Part shown: piece by piece, positions 34,921 through 45,557 of the stretch
Numbering within the stretch: the first letter of the stretch is position 1
Layout: each line of letters opens with the position of its first letter
Assembly (NCBI GenBank): GCA_020746105.1
Contig: CM036617.1
Coordinates: forward strand, 160,650,912 to 160,714,911
Direction: 5' to 3'
Origin: Trogon surrucura
Taxonomy: Eukaryota; Chordata; Aves; Trogoniformes; Trogonidae
Length of the DNA: 64,000 bases
Notes under the pieces: generated by a model
The model's input: the letters and a program-made list of their open reading frames with translations, nothing else
Databases searched by the model: none
Told to the model about the DNA's origin: nothing
Position numbers and translations under genes: made by a program

Positions 34921-36957
34921 GGTGTCTGTGAGAATGTACTACCTCAGGTAAATATTTTCACAATGGACACTCAAAATCATCTTCAGCTGAGCAAGGCGGG
35001 CAGTCACCTGAGTTAACTCCACTGCAGAGGCTTATCTTCAGTTATCAAATCCAGTGCAGACTATTTTGTTGTTTAGATGTGGCTTTTCCTTAATAGGAAG
35101 ACTGAACAGGAATATATAGCTCAGGCCCTTCAGCTCTAGCCCTTTTTTTCTCATTCTTTCTCAACACAACTGCTCTTATTCAAGCTTTTGGAGACCACAG
35201 ATCCAAGTTCAAAGCCTCGGACAGATGCAGTACTGTTAAATACCTGATTGCTGAGCAGAAAATACTGGTTGGTCGTGAGTTGGTTTCATGTCTGTCTCTT
35301 AAGTTCTAAGAGATATAGCGGTCTCCTGGTATTTGCCTTCCAGAAGTGAACTTCATCTGAAGGAAGTCTCCCTTCAGCAGTAGCTTATTTCCTACATTGA
35401 GCTATATCTGGGAACATGTTGATCTTGATTTGACTGACAAGTCTGTGAGTCAATTTTATGAGTTCAGCATCAGAAATAACTGTGTTTGGTTTCAAAAATA
35501 AGAGCTCTATTGTTGCTTCTGACACTAGACCTGCTGTTCCCCTTCAGGTAATTGACCAAAATAGTCATCATCCTGAAGATCATGCATTTTTGAGCCTGCA
35601 TTATTGTTCTTGAAGAGGGAAAACCTCTGTATTCTGTAAGAATTTATTGTGTTTGCATGTGTTCATGGTGGTAAGAGTGCTTGAGAGGATTAGCAAAAGA
35701 TCTTTTATCATGGGTAGCTGGCTACAGGAAATATTTCTAGGAAGTAACCGTTTCCTTAATCTTTGTAATTTTCCTTATATTGACACTTCTTTTACATTTT
35801 TCACAAATAATTTAATTTACAACCATTTTCTTAGCACATCTGAGAATGAGTCTGTTTTCTCTTTGGAGCCTCCCCTGTTGCCACAACCCAAATGCTCCCT
35901 TGACACTTCTTGGTTCCATTGCTATGGTCATCACTAACTTTTACAGGGCTGTATGTAAGAATTCATGAAAAAAAAAAAAAGTCAATCTCTCTCAGAACTT
36001 AGGAAAGAGTAGGGTTAAAGATGCCGAGTAACCTTAACACAGTCCCTCAGGGTGTTATAAAACAGACTTTGATTGTGTAGTTATACGTGGCCCAAGGGCT
36101 TTTCTAACTTGAGCCAAACTAATGCGTAGCTCAGGATAATAGCCAGCGTGGCATGTGCTTCAGCTTTCCTTCCTTGTTGCTCTCAACATCCTTTCTTTAC
36201 GCAAGCCCTGCTTGACTACTGTTCTACATGTGTGGGAGCATTTGCTACCATGCCCTTAGCATTCCCAGTAGGTTCTAAGGGGAGCTTTCCCCCCAGGATG
36301 CACTTTGGCAGACGTTAGATAGTAAATACAGAAAGCAGCATATGGCATTGTCATTTCTTTCTTGTCTACCATGTAGGCAATACAGCCTGTAATTAAAGCA
36401 TGGTGCAAACCTGACATTTTGGGAGAGCTGTAGTTAACTGTCTCAGTAACTGAAGGACAATTCTGTACTTATCCATCCCAAGCACTATTTTCCAGGGCCT
36501 AGAAAAAGACTTCGAAGCAGAAGTTTAAGGAGACAAGCTGGCTAGCCTGAAATCCCTATTTGTTTGAGGCTAATGCTTGGTCTTGCTACTGCATGGTTTT
36601 GCTGTCACACCTTTCTGATGTGGAGTGAACCTTGCCTAAGGAAGAGATGGGAAATGTGACCACTCTCAGCCATGCCTTGTGGCACATCCACTGCTGGAGA
36701 TGGGCCATGCCTGTGGCTAGCAGGACGTTTGGCACAGGAGAAGGTCTAGTCAGGTGGTGCTGGATCCCCTTGCTCTCGCATCGGGCTGTGAAAAATCACT
36801 CCGTAAAGGAACAGTAAAATGTGAACTACTGCCCAAGTATATCAGAGAATGCTTTTTTCTGTTGGCCCCTAAGAGCAATGTGGTTGTACATAATACAGTG
36901 TAGGAAAAGTTGGTCTTCTCCACCAGAGGCTGGAGCTAAAGTCATGATGAACCTCAC

Positions 36958-37122
36958 CAAACCAGAATATTTGCTGTTGTCCTGAACTTCGTTTTGCTTA
37001 GGTGATAATTCCACTGATTTTATGACCTCTGGCAAGTCCTTCTCAAACACATCAGGAATCAGTTTCAACAAAACTTCCTCAAGGAAGATGCATGCTTCAC
37101 AAATACATAATTCTCCACCCCA
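36958..37122 (-). CDS. Candidate internal exon (165 bp, phase 0-0)
   Basis: Reading the minus strand, a pyrimidine-rich stretch (CTCTCACCTTCCC) is followed by CTAGGCAG ending at 37,123. The next 165 bp are open, and a donor (TTG followed by GTGAGG) lies at 36,957-36,956. The frame gives WGGELCICEACIFLEEVLL and then IPDVFEKDLPEVIKSVELSP, with a protein-like mix of acidic, basic and aliphatic residues. The open frame itself runs from 37,263 to 36,826 (145 codons, no ATG at its upstream end). A competing AG four bases upstream would break the triplet length. A 145-codon frame is not rare by chance in this much DNA, so the case rests on the splice signals. The family is not recognised. Confidence 0.17.
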
Positions 37123-37335
37123 CTGCCTAGTTTGGGAAGGTGAGAGCTCTGAATTTGTATCGAGTGCAGCACTATTTCTCAGTCTCCATCTCCAGTTTGT
37201 GGTGACACTTTGGATGGCAAAGCTTCCCCCTATCATTTCTTCACCTTTTAGAGGGAGTAGCAATAGAAGAAGATGGTAGTTTGGGAACTACTGCCTTTTA
37301 TGTGACATCAAGTGGCAGACACCACATGATAAAAA

Positions 37336-37350
37336 GATGATGATGATGAT
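37336..37350. repeat. (GAT)5 microsatellite
   Basis: Five GAT triplets stand in a row in unique DNA. It is a potential length polymorphism and nothing more. Confidence 0.9.
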
Positions 37351-38158
37351 TTTGTGAGGGCCTCAAAGACTGGGGGATTAAGTAACCTTTTCTGTAACTT
37401 TTTGTAGCTATTTCTTAAAGAGCAGAAGGCACAGTTCTGCAAAGTCACAGAGCAGCTGCTTGATTTTCACAACTACTAAGTATAGGCTTAATGTTAAATG
37501 CACACTTAAGTGCATAGCTGCATCAAGATGATGAGCTAAGTTACAGTCGGGTATTTTCTCAAAATGCATGTAAATAAGAAGACCTTTAATACGTGATCTG
37601 TTCAGGCCACTAATTAAATCAGCTGAATGCCACTTCTTGGATGTGTGCTCTGAAGTAGACAGTGCTTGTAATGTCCATCCATACAAGCAGCTCCTTTCTC
37701 TCCCCTGAATGAAAGGAGAAGCTTATTTCAGCTTACAGGGTGATGCCAGTTGGAGTGCTGAATGTCTAAAATGGGTCTGTGTTACTGGCTATGTCTCTGG
37801 TGTGCTTCTAAATCAGTTGTGATGAGAAGAATTTACCTTTATGAAAAAGATCAGATAAAAATCCGCAATTGCGCTTTGTGAGTGAGATTGAAAAGGAAAG
37901 CCAAAAATAGCCAAGGACTGCATCTATCCATGTAATGGTCTGCATAAAATGGGCATTTAGAACTGAATTTTGAAGTATATGCTGGTAGCAGTGAAAGAGT
38001 TTTATGTTTAGATGCGATATAATCTGCTAAATGATAATTTCTCAGCAAGGAAAAACTATAGTCATGCAACATTTGGCAGGATTTGTTGCTGTTGTTTCTG
38101 TGATTGTTTTTGTTGCCAGAAGTCCAGTTCGATCGGGAACTTTCTACACACACAACTG

Positions 38159-38179
38159 TACCAGACTCAGAGTCTGGTA
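38159..38179. repeat. 21-bp perfect palindrome
   Basis: TACCAGACTC, one central A, then GAGTCTGGTA gives ten perfect base pairs around one base. The arms carry CAGAC and GTCTG, the half-sites known for SMAD proteins, in inverted arrangement. The symmetry is seen directly; any protein binding is inference. Confidence 0.85.
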
Positions 38180-39654
38180 TATACATGCAGTTGTGGTTTT
38201 TCTAAGCTTTATCCAGTGGATTTCTAATTTTCCTGTTAACTAAAGTTCTCTGAAGCTTAGTGCAGGGCAAATACTGCTCCTTTCTCTGTAAGGAGAGGAG
38301 AACCCCACGAAGATGTAGCGTGGTGATGGACAACAGAAGGTCAGAGGATGGAGTAGGAGTTTGCACCACCTGGTACAGAGCTCAGCAACTTGAGGCTCCT
38401 GGCAGGAGGTTTTGAAGGGGTGAAGGAATGCTGCTGGGTTCATTGGCCATATCCTGAGCTGCTGCAGAGCTTGGCAGAAGGGACTGCTCACCCTTCATGG
38501 GTCCCCACCAGCCACCCAGGGTGCTGACAGAGGGTGCCAGCTATGCAGCTGGCAGGACTGGCTGTGCTGGCCTGGTAGCCTTGCGGCTGGAGGTAGAGGC
38601 CTCTTGGCAGGGCTCAGTCAAATGGGATGTCACAGGATCTAGGGCTCCACCCTTTCCAAGTCCCGTGGTTTCTTTCAGTGGAAGGATGAATGATTCCTCT
38701 TCAGGGGACCCACGAGACCCACAAACAATGGATAATCCATTGTATGTTTTAGCACAGAGAAGCGGTGGCTCAGGTCCTTTTTGGCTTTCTGTAAGATTTT
38801 AAAGCTATGATCCAGTGCTTAGCAGGTGGTATTTGCTGAATTTGCTGTGCTTTGGATGCTGTACATTGCAGCTTTCCAAACGTTCCATGCCAGCACCCTG
38901 CATTTCCTCCAGCCCAATAAAGGAGGATGCAGTGTGGTGGTCAGTGATAACGCTGAGCTGTAAAAAGCATGCAGAAAGCAGCCAGTAGTGCTGCATTGCT
39001 GTCATGAGCTGCTAGGGTCAAGCTTTCAAAACATCAGACAGTTGTTAAAATACGGAGAGATGAAAGAGGAGCACGACTTAAATCAACAGCTTCTATGGAG
39101 CCTTAGTTTGCGCATTGGCTGTCCAATGCTTCCTCCCCAGGAGCAGGGTCAGGTAACAGGGATGGTGCTGTTGATGTCCCATCTGGATGCGTATGTGAGG
39201 GAGGTCATGCAAGTTGCATGAGAAGTCTAGTTTAGATAAGGTATCATTACAGCAGGCTGTTACCACAGTGTGAAACAGGCTCTTGACTACCATGAAACAG
39301 GATTCGTTGTGAAGGTTTAGCATCTAAAGCCCAATATTACAACGGCATCCAAGTGAGTAAATGTAGGACTGTATCTAGTGTGAAGGCTTACCTGCACTGA
39401 ACTAATTACAGGATCAATATTAAAACATGAATCACGGTTTTATGTGATTTGTATCAAGAGTAACAGAAATAAATCAAACAGCATGGAATATTTAATCTTC
39501 TAAATGCTGGGAAAATGCGTATTATTCTCCACATCAAGCAGCAGTAGTAATTGCCAACTGCACTTTGTAGGAGGCGAAAACTGTGGCGAAGGGTTAACGT
39601 TCCCTGTCCAGAGGTACAAAAGGAATTGGTCAAAGCAGCATTATTCCCAAGTAC

Positions 39655-39671
39655 TTTTTTTTTTTTTTTTT
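39655..39671. repeat. T17 homopolymer
   Basis: An uninterrupted run of 17 T is followed by AATTAAAAT. No retrocopy is recognisable on either side, so it is not treated as the tail of a processed pseudogene. Confidence 0.9.
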
Positions 39672-41032
39672 AATTAAAATCCCAGTTTCCTCATGAAATG
39701 TGTGTACCATCTGCCTATTCTGACCTTGATGAGAGACAGCCCAGGTGGGAGACTTTCCTTTCCTACCAACAGCACTGGGGTATACTCTGTCCCGGTGCCT
39801 GGATGTAAACAGGGAGCATGCCTCTGTTGTCAGTTCTGCTCATTTGGTTTCTTTATCTTTGTGCTCACATAGCTTCCCTTACTTTTGTTTCTTTTATTTA
39901 TTTGCCTTTAACTGTCCATACTGTGGTGGCTCCTGCCACCTAGTCCTTGGCACCATTGCATGTGGCATCTCCTGCTGGAGAACCTTACCCTGGGAGGTCT
40001 TCGTGCATAGATCCTCCAAAAACCTTTCAGGAGAGGGGTGGTGGGGTGGGGGGGAAAGTTGAATTCACTTGTTTAATTTCTCAAAGGGCATGTTGATCAG
40101 ACATTAATTCATGTGCTCCATTCACCTTCAGCCTGGAGGAGAAACATGCCTTCCAGGCAATGTTGCACGAGGACCTCTTTCAAGAACCTTCATGGGAACT
40201 TCTGAAGTTCACCATGCCAGAGGGTGCAGAGGACTTAACACCGACTCTCAATGCTAACCCTGGCGTGACTGGGCCATTGCTGTCTAGCAGTGTCCAGTCC
40301 CAGCCTCATTCTCAAAAAAATTCAGGGTTATATTTGCTTTATTGTAAAAAGCAGACCCAGAATGAATATGCTTCCTCATAAGACTAAAAGATGGTAGCGA
40401 GCACTTTGTGCTCAGTGTGTCTGAAGGAGGTGACAGATAACAGAGAATGGTGTTTAGAAAAGTGGGCATTATTTAATGATACTAATGATACTAGTGGGGT
40501 CTTAGTTATCTGGTCCCCTCTGAGAAGGACTACTTGTTGCACAGGTATTTTGGACTTCCGTGCTTGTATCAAGTTGCTTCTAATTGCATAAACAAGAGTT
40601 ATGGCATGGAGGTTAGTGGCATTATTGGCCAAACAAGAGTTAATGAAAAGGAACATAAGATACTAATTTTTCAGTCTGTAAAGGAAACATCTGAGGTGGG
40701 CAGGTGTCCCTAAAGCAATACCATTTTATCTAATGGCAGCTGTGTGACATATATCCAGATAGCATTGATTTTTCCTTTGGAGGTTGTACATCATTCACCT
40801 CATTTGTCTAAGTGTTCTTAAAGGCAAAGACTTGTTAAATTGCCTTTGAATAATAAACCACTGGGATTTACAATCTATGGTATGCCAAGTTTAACTGGCT
40901 TGAACTGGTATCCCCATCCTGTTTCTGCAACTCCCCTGTCATCATTCATAGTAGTGTGATTGGCACTAAATTACAACCTGGATTACTCGTGTGGGTCTAT
41001 AAATTGTGCTGTTCCTATCCTTGATTCCTCAC

Positions 41033-41167
41033 CGGTCTTCCAAGAATATTTCTCAAACTCCTTCTCCACCCGCCTCCTCAGCTGCTGAAATACCTGGGCA
41101 TAGCACTGGAAACCACTCATGCGTTCCCGCTGCAGAAAGGTCCTCCCAGGACTGCTGGGGAAACTTG
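41033..41167 (-). CDS. Candidate coding exon (135 bp, phase 1-1), unknown gene
   Basis: On the minus strand the order is: a branch-point-like TGATAAC, the pyrimidine tract CCTCTCTCTATCC, AG at 41,169-41,168, 135 open bases, then a donor (CCG followed by GTGAGG) at 41,032-41,031. The interval is exactly 45 codons and begins and ends in phase 1. Only this frame is open; the other two have stops inside the exon. The peptide includes SFPSSPGRTFLQRERMSGF and CYAQVFQQLRRRVEKEFEKY, a charged, helix-prone segment that could form a coiled coil. Composition and signals are what a real internal exon shows. The family is not recognised and no flanking exon can be joined with confidence. It could still be chance, since splice-like signals are common. 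Confidence 0.33.
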
Positions 41168-42443
41168 CTGGATAGAGAGAGGTTATCACAACCTAAATGC
41201 AGCCTTCAACTTGAGTTATTGTGAGACTAAATTAATTTTTTTTCTTGTATGTGAGGAAGGTTTATGTGTAGTCAGCTGAAGTCTTTGAGCTCTATCTTGG
41301 CAGGTTCTGTGGGCCAGCCACACTGCGGATCGTTTCATCACTAGTCCTAATGACGTGCCAGGAGCGCTACTTGCATTATGCTTTGTGCGTATTGCTTTGG
41401 GCAAATAACTCCGCCATACCAGAAAATTTAGTGCATTAGAATGCATGAGATTTATAAAGGTTTTGATGAAAAGGTGAAAATGGTGGGCAACATCACCTGT
41501 TTTTCTTAGTGAAAACTCAAAGACCAAAAAGGCTTTTAAACTCAAATGTGTATCAGAGTATAAACCAAAACATTTTGATTTTTTAGAACACAGCAAGCAA
41601 AAAACCTTGGGATTTAACAGCAGGCAAAGAGAGCCAGGCTCTGCTCTCTGGCCCAGAGGTGAAGTGCCATGGAATAGATTGCCTCCCTGCAGCTCAGCCC
41701 CCTCGCCTACAGACTGGGACAGCCGTACCCAGATGATCTAGATGGCCCAGGTTGGGGCAAACCCTTGAACCATACCCAGGGGCTGTCTGGGAGAGGGCTG
41801 GGTGGCACTGATTGTGGGCATGGACAACACAGACCAGCGCTCAGGTGCAGGGAAGGGTTTGTCCAGCCTGATTGGCGTATAGAGCAACTTTGGACTTGAA
41901 TCTCTTTCACCTGAAAAAGGCTGGCATATTAATGCACTGAGTTAGGTAACTTTATCAAGTGGTCTTGGTATTTAACCCATTTTACTCTGACTGCATAGCA
42001 TATGGCATATTGATGGTGAAGTAACCTTTCCACCGCTACCTTGGAAAAAGGAGCAAGGCAGGACAAGCCTTTCCAGTTACCCCAGGTCTTGCTATGCTGT
42101 TGGATCATTTTAATCTAAGAAACCATCCTGTCAGCCAGCTGAGAGCATAGGGGTAGTGACAAGCAGATCATCAAGGGGCATTCAATGTAGCTGCTAAATG
42201 GATGAAACCTAATGTGGAGTCACAGTTACGAAGGACAAAGCATAGAGACTACACCTACTGTCGTAGTTACAGCACTCAAATACGGTGGTAATGGACAACC
42301 TTACAAATCTCTCTCAGATTTAGATTTTTCATTACATTTTTAATGAAATACTCGTCAGTTTACATGAGCCATGAGCAGAAAGAAGCAAATGTGAATGATC
42401 TGGCAACTGGCTGCTACCATGCATTGGTATGGCCAGTCTTTCC

Positions 42444-42704
42444 TCACTGCTCATTGAACCCAGGCAGGTGAGATTGAAGCAAGGGTGGTATTATAGGGTC
42501 TGTTCCATGGATTTCACTGTTTAAGGTGTCAGTAATCTTTTGCCTTTCTTTCTCTTCTGCTTGCAAATTAGTTGAGTTAATTTCTAGTACCTGCTTCACA
42601 TTTTTGTTTGCTGACTTGTCTGGGCAAGCAATGGTTTTAGGCAGCCAAGTAAAATAGAGTTGTCCTGAAATCAACTGCTGGTGAATAGATTTTGTATCTG
42701 GCAT
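42444..42704 (-). CDS. Small ORF, 86 codons, strong Kozak context
   Basis: The minus-strand ATG at 42,702-42,704 is preceded by CCCACC, a near-ideal initiation context, and the frame ends in TGA at 42,444-42,446. The product is hydrophilic, with MPDTKSIHQQLISGQLYF at the start, the central charged segment NLQAEEKERQKITDTL and an end reading SHLPGFNEQ. Composition is balanced and protein-like. It is not part of a repeat family I know. A donor-like CAG-GTACTA sits inside. It could be a first exon, a small secreted or cytosolic protein, or chance. Its possible donors are mainly phase 0 and do not fit the phase 1 exon at 41,167, so the two are not joined here. Confidence 0.2.
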   Translation of the reverse strand: MPDTKSIHQQLISGQLYFTWLPKTIACPDKSANKNVKQVLEINSTNLQAEEKERQKITDTLNSEIHGTDPIIPPLLQSHLPGFNEQ

Positions 42705-43170
42705 GGTGGGTTTTCATGAGAGTTTTTCAAGCTCAGTTCCTGTTTATGTCTATAGGAGCTCTCTGCTTGCTTCCAGGAATAGGATTTTGTGCAAAGTTAT
42801 TAACATTTTCATTTAAAATAATCAGTATATTGTATTCATGGTATGTATTTAGATGAAGTATGAGTACTGGTTGTAAAATTTCTATCTAATTCTGAGGGTA
42901 GGCGCCTGACAGCTTTAGAAAGATTGACCTTTCAGTTGGACCCCTAGTCCTTAGGACTGACTGTCAATTAAGCGGTTACTTTGGTTTTAAATGAAGATTT
43001 TCTTCCTAGGCGCATAAGCCCAAGTTTCATCTTGAATCATCTTAGCCTAACTTACAGAAAGTCAGGTTAAAAGCCCAGAGCTTGCTGAAAATTAAGTTAC
43101 TTTAATTTATCTAAAGTTGATTTGTGATGGTTTGTTACTCTCTTTAAAATATATAAGCCATTATCTTTTG

Positions 43171-43184
43171 CAGTGTAAACACTG
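43171..43184. promoter_or_regulatory. 14-bp palindrome with forkhead core
   Basis: CAGTGTAAACACTG is a perfect palindrome except for its AA centre and contains GTAAACA, the core recognised by forkhead (FOX) proteins. It lies in AT-rich unique DNA. A single motif has little predictive weight. Confidence 0.25.
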
Positions 43185-44924
43185 TGGAAAATGTCACATT
43201 TAATAAAAACTGTGACCTCATTCTCAGCTTTATTTTAAATTAGTTTCATTATTTTACTCAATATATTATTTATTCATGTATCCAAGTATATTTATTCAGT
43301 GAAGGCAGAGATATTTTGATTAATTCAAAGACTAAATGCTCTGTACTTCTCATGCAAATTGCAAAAAAAAAGGTAAAACTCTCTTTGTGCTCTGAGGGCT
43401 TAATGCATCATCAGAATGTAATGAATGCTGCTGCTTGTGCACAGTCGAGTGAGGATTCATGTTATCATGAATCTCTCTCTGTGGCTTTCATTATTATAGC
43501 AAAAATAAAATTCAGCACGAGTTATATATCTGCTTAACGCTTATTTACAGACCCCATTTAAAAGAGAAGTACAGTAAATGGTCAGGTGAGCTGTTCCAGT
43601 TACTCAGTTAGGTATTGTGAGATGACTCAGTATTTCTTTGCAATTATTTCTATAACTCTGCCAGCTTTGCCTTTCTCAACTGAAATTTAATAGTGAAAAA
43701 ATACCACGGCAAATTGAGAGAGGTGGGATTTTCAAAAAGTAATTGCCATTATATTTATTAATTTCCCACTGAAGTGGGGAGTTAATCTCGCTGACGTGAC
43801 TGTGGTGGGAGCAGAGCTCAAGCCGATACTCAGCCCTGCTAAACACACAGAGCAGCAAAGGGTTGTAAAGCTTGCACAGCTTGACAGGACATCCAGGCTA
43901 TGGGAATTTGAGCAGGGTAAGACATTAAATGGGCTTTGGACCAGGCCTGTTGCTTTCGTCTAAAATCATTCATAGAATTACCACAGTCTTGATTTAAGCT
44001 TCGGGAAAAAAAGCCTGGTAAATTTGGATTCTTTTGGGTTTAATACATATTTAGGGCAATACATGTGCTTTCTGTCCCTTCAGCGCTGTGGCTTAGAACC
44101 AACCCAAACCAGGCCACTTGCTGGCCCCATTGCATGGGTCCCAGACAGAAACCCCATTTGATGTGACTGACCTCAGTCGGTGAAGAGGGTGATACCGAGG
44201 GTGTAGCTACCATGGGCTCTTCTTCAGCTCATGAACAGTTGAGCCAGGGTCAAGACTTGGATACCCAGGGTCTAGGAAACCTTATTTTGCACCACCCCGA
44301 TCCTGCTGCTTCTGCCGTCTATCCTGTGGTTCCCGACTGAAAGGGAGAAGCTGGTATTGCATTGCAGAGAAATTTTGTTACATGATTCCCCATCTGGTGG
44401 ACCTGACCTACATATCGTGTCTCTGAGATGTGCCCTGAATAATTCCCCACAGCCTGCTGTAACACAGGTTGCCATTCACATCTCTGATGCGAGGCCCGGT
44501 TGGGTACCAATCTGCCTGCACAAAAAGCTGGCAAATTTGGTCAGACCATCTTCACAAATACGACTGAAAGAGGGTCCAAGGTAGTGGAAAATTGTGCCTC
44601 TTCTCTATGCTGTGTTGTGCAGAGTGGCTGACCGTGGTACAGGCCAGGCATTTTCCTGAGCTCCTTCCAGAACACGGCCTTCTCAACTGCGGGGTGAAAA
44701 TTTTCTCTCTGATCTCTGTACCCACTTTTCTTTCTCATGTTGTGTTTGGTCTCCAGGAGGGATTTCCATTGACATTAACCGATCCTCTGCACATTATGAA
44801 TCTGAAAGCAGAAATTTTGTGCTCAGATTGCCAGATTCTATGCAGACAAAATAATGACAGCCTGCTGCAACCTCGTACAAATCACCATTAGAAACAATGT
44901 GGAGGATTTGTTCTGGTTCTCCAT

Positions 44925-45430
44925 AGATCAGAGAATCATGGAATGGTTTGGGCTGAAAGGCACCTTAAAGATCATCTAGTTCCCCCATGGGCAGGGCCAC
45001 TTCCTACTAGACTGGGTTGCTTAAAGCCCCACCCAGCCTGGCCTTGAACACTTCCATGGATGAGGCATCCACAACTTCTCTGGGCAACCTGTTCCAGTGT
45101 CTCACCACTCTCATAGTAAAGAACTTCTTACTAATATCTAATCTAAATGTAACTTCTTTAAGTTTAAAATTGTTACCCTTTGTCCTATCACTGCACTTGC
45201 AGATAAAGAGTTCCTCCGCTTCTTTCTTGTAGGCCACTTTAAGTACTGTAAGGCCATTATAAGTTCTCCCCAGAGCCTTCTCTTCTCCAGGATGAACAGA
45301 CCCAACTTCCTCAGCCGGTCCTCATAGGAGAGGTGCTCCAGCTCCTGGATCATCTTCATGGTCTCCTCTGGACTCATTCAAGCAGGTCCAGGTCTTTCCT
45401 ACACCGAGAGCCCCAGAAATGAACACATAC
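44925..45430 (-). mobile_element. CR1 LINE 3' end, different subfamily
   Basis: This is a minus-strand CR1 of about 500 bp, starting near GAGAATCATGGAATGG and carrying TTTGGGCTGAAAGGCACC, a CATCTAGTTCCCCCATGGGC box and GGGCAACCTGTTCCAGTGTC. The ORF2-tail peptides DISKKFFTMRVVRHWNRL and LSYEDRLRKLGL are readable in two overlapping frames (45,007-45,237 and 45,138-45,377), which shows a frameshift between 45,138 and 45,237. It lacks the CACCTACAGTAGG segment of the 19.7, 26.9 and 57.6 kb copies, so it belongs to a different, apparently older, subfamily. The 5' edge fades near GAGCCCCAGAAATG. Confidence 0.94.
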
Positions 45431-45514
45431 CGGTCCTTAAGCACCAGTCATAGCATTCTCACATCCTTGCATTCAGCACCAGGAGATATTCTATTTTGTA
45501 GCAATTTTGTACCA

Positions 45515-45557
45515 TAATATGGAAATTAATGTAATTATGTAATATGGAAATTTCCAT
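45515..45557. repeat. Duplicated 13-mer ending in a kappaB-like palindrome
   Basis: TAATATGGAAATT occurs at 45,515-45,527 and again at 45,540-45,552. The second copy is part of the perfect 14-bp palindrome ATGGAAATTTCCAT (45,544-45,557), whose core GGAAATTTCC fits the consensus for Rel/NF-kappaB proteins. It lies about 100 bp beyond the 5' edge of the CR1 at 44.9 kb. The sequence features are seen; binding is inference. Confidence 0.6.

Larger units (their letters stand above)
34921..44924. other. Mostly unique DNA with several candidate minus-strand exons
   Basis: No gene can be named, but this is the part with the most coding-like signals: minus-strand candidates at 36,958-37,122, 41,033-41,167 and 42,444-42,704 (see those entries). 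Other content is an A13 run (35,968-35,980), (GAT)5 at 37,336, a 21-bp palindrome at 38,159, a T17 run at 39,655, a doubled AATGATACT at 40,475-40,492 and AT-rich unique DNA from 42,700 to 43,600 with a palindrome at 43,171. Confidence 0.5.

Noticed and set aside
39655-39671. Poly-T as the reversed tail of a processed pseudogene
   Set aside because: No gene-like sequence lies next to it on the matching side.
41033-42704. Joining the 42.7-kb ORF to the 41-kb exon as one gene
   Set aside because: The better donors in the 42.7-kb frame are phase 0 while the exon at 41,167 needs phase 1. The only phase-1 donor is weak.
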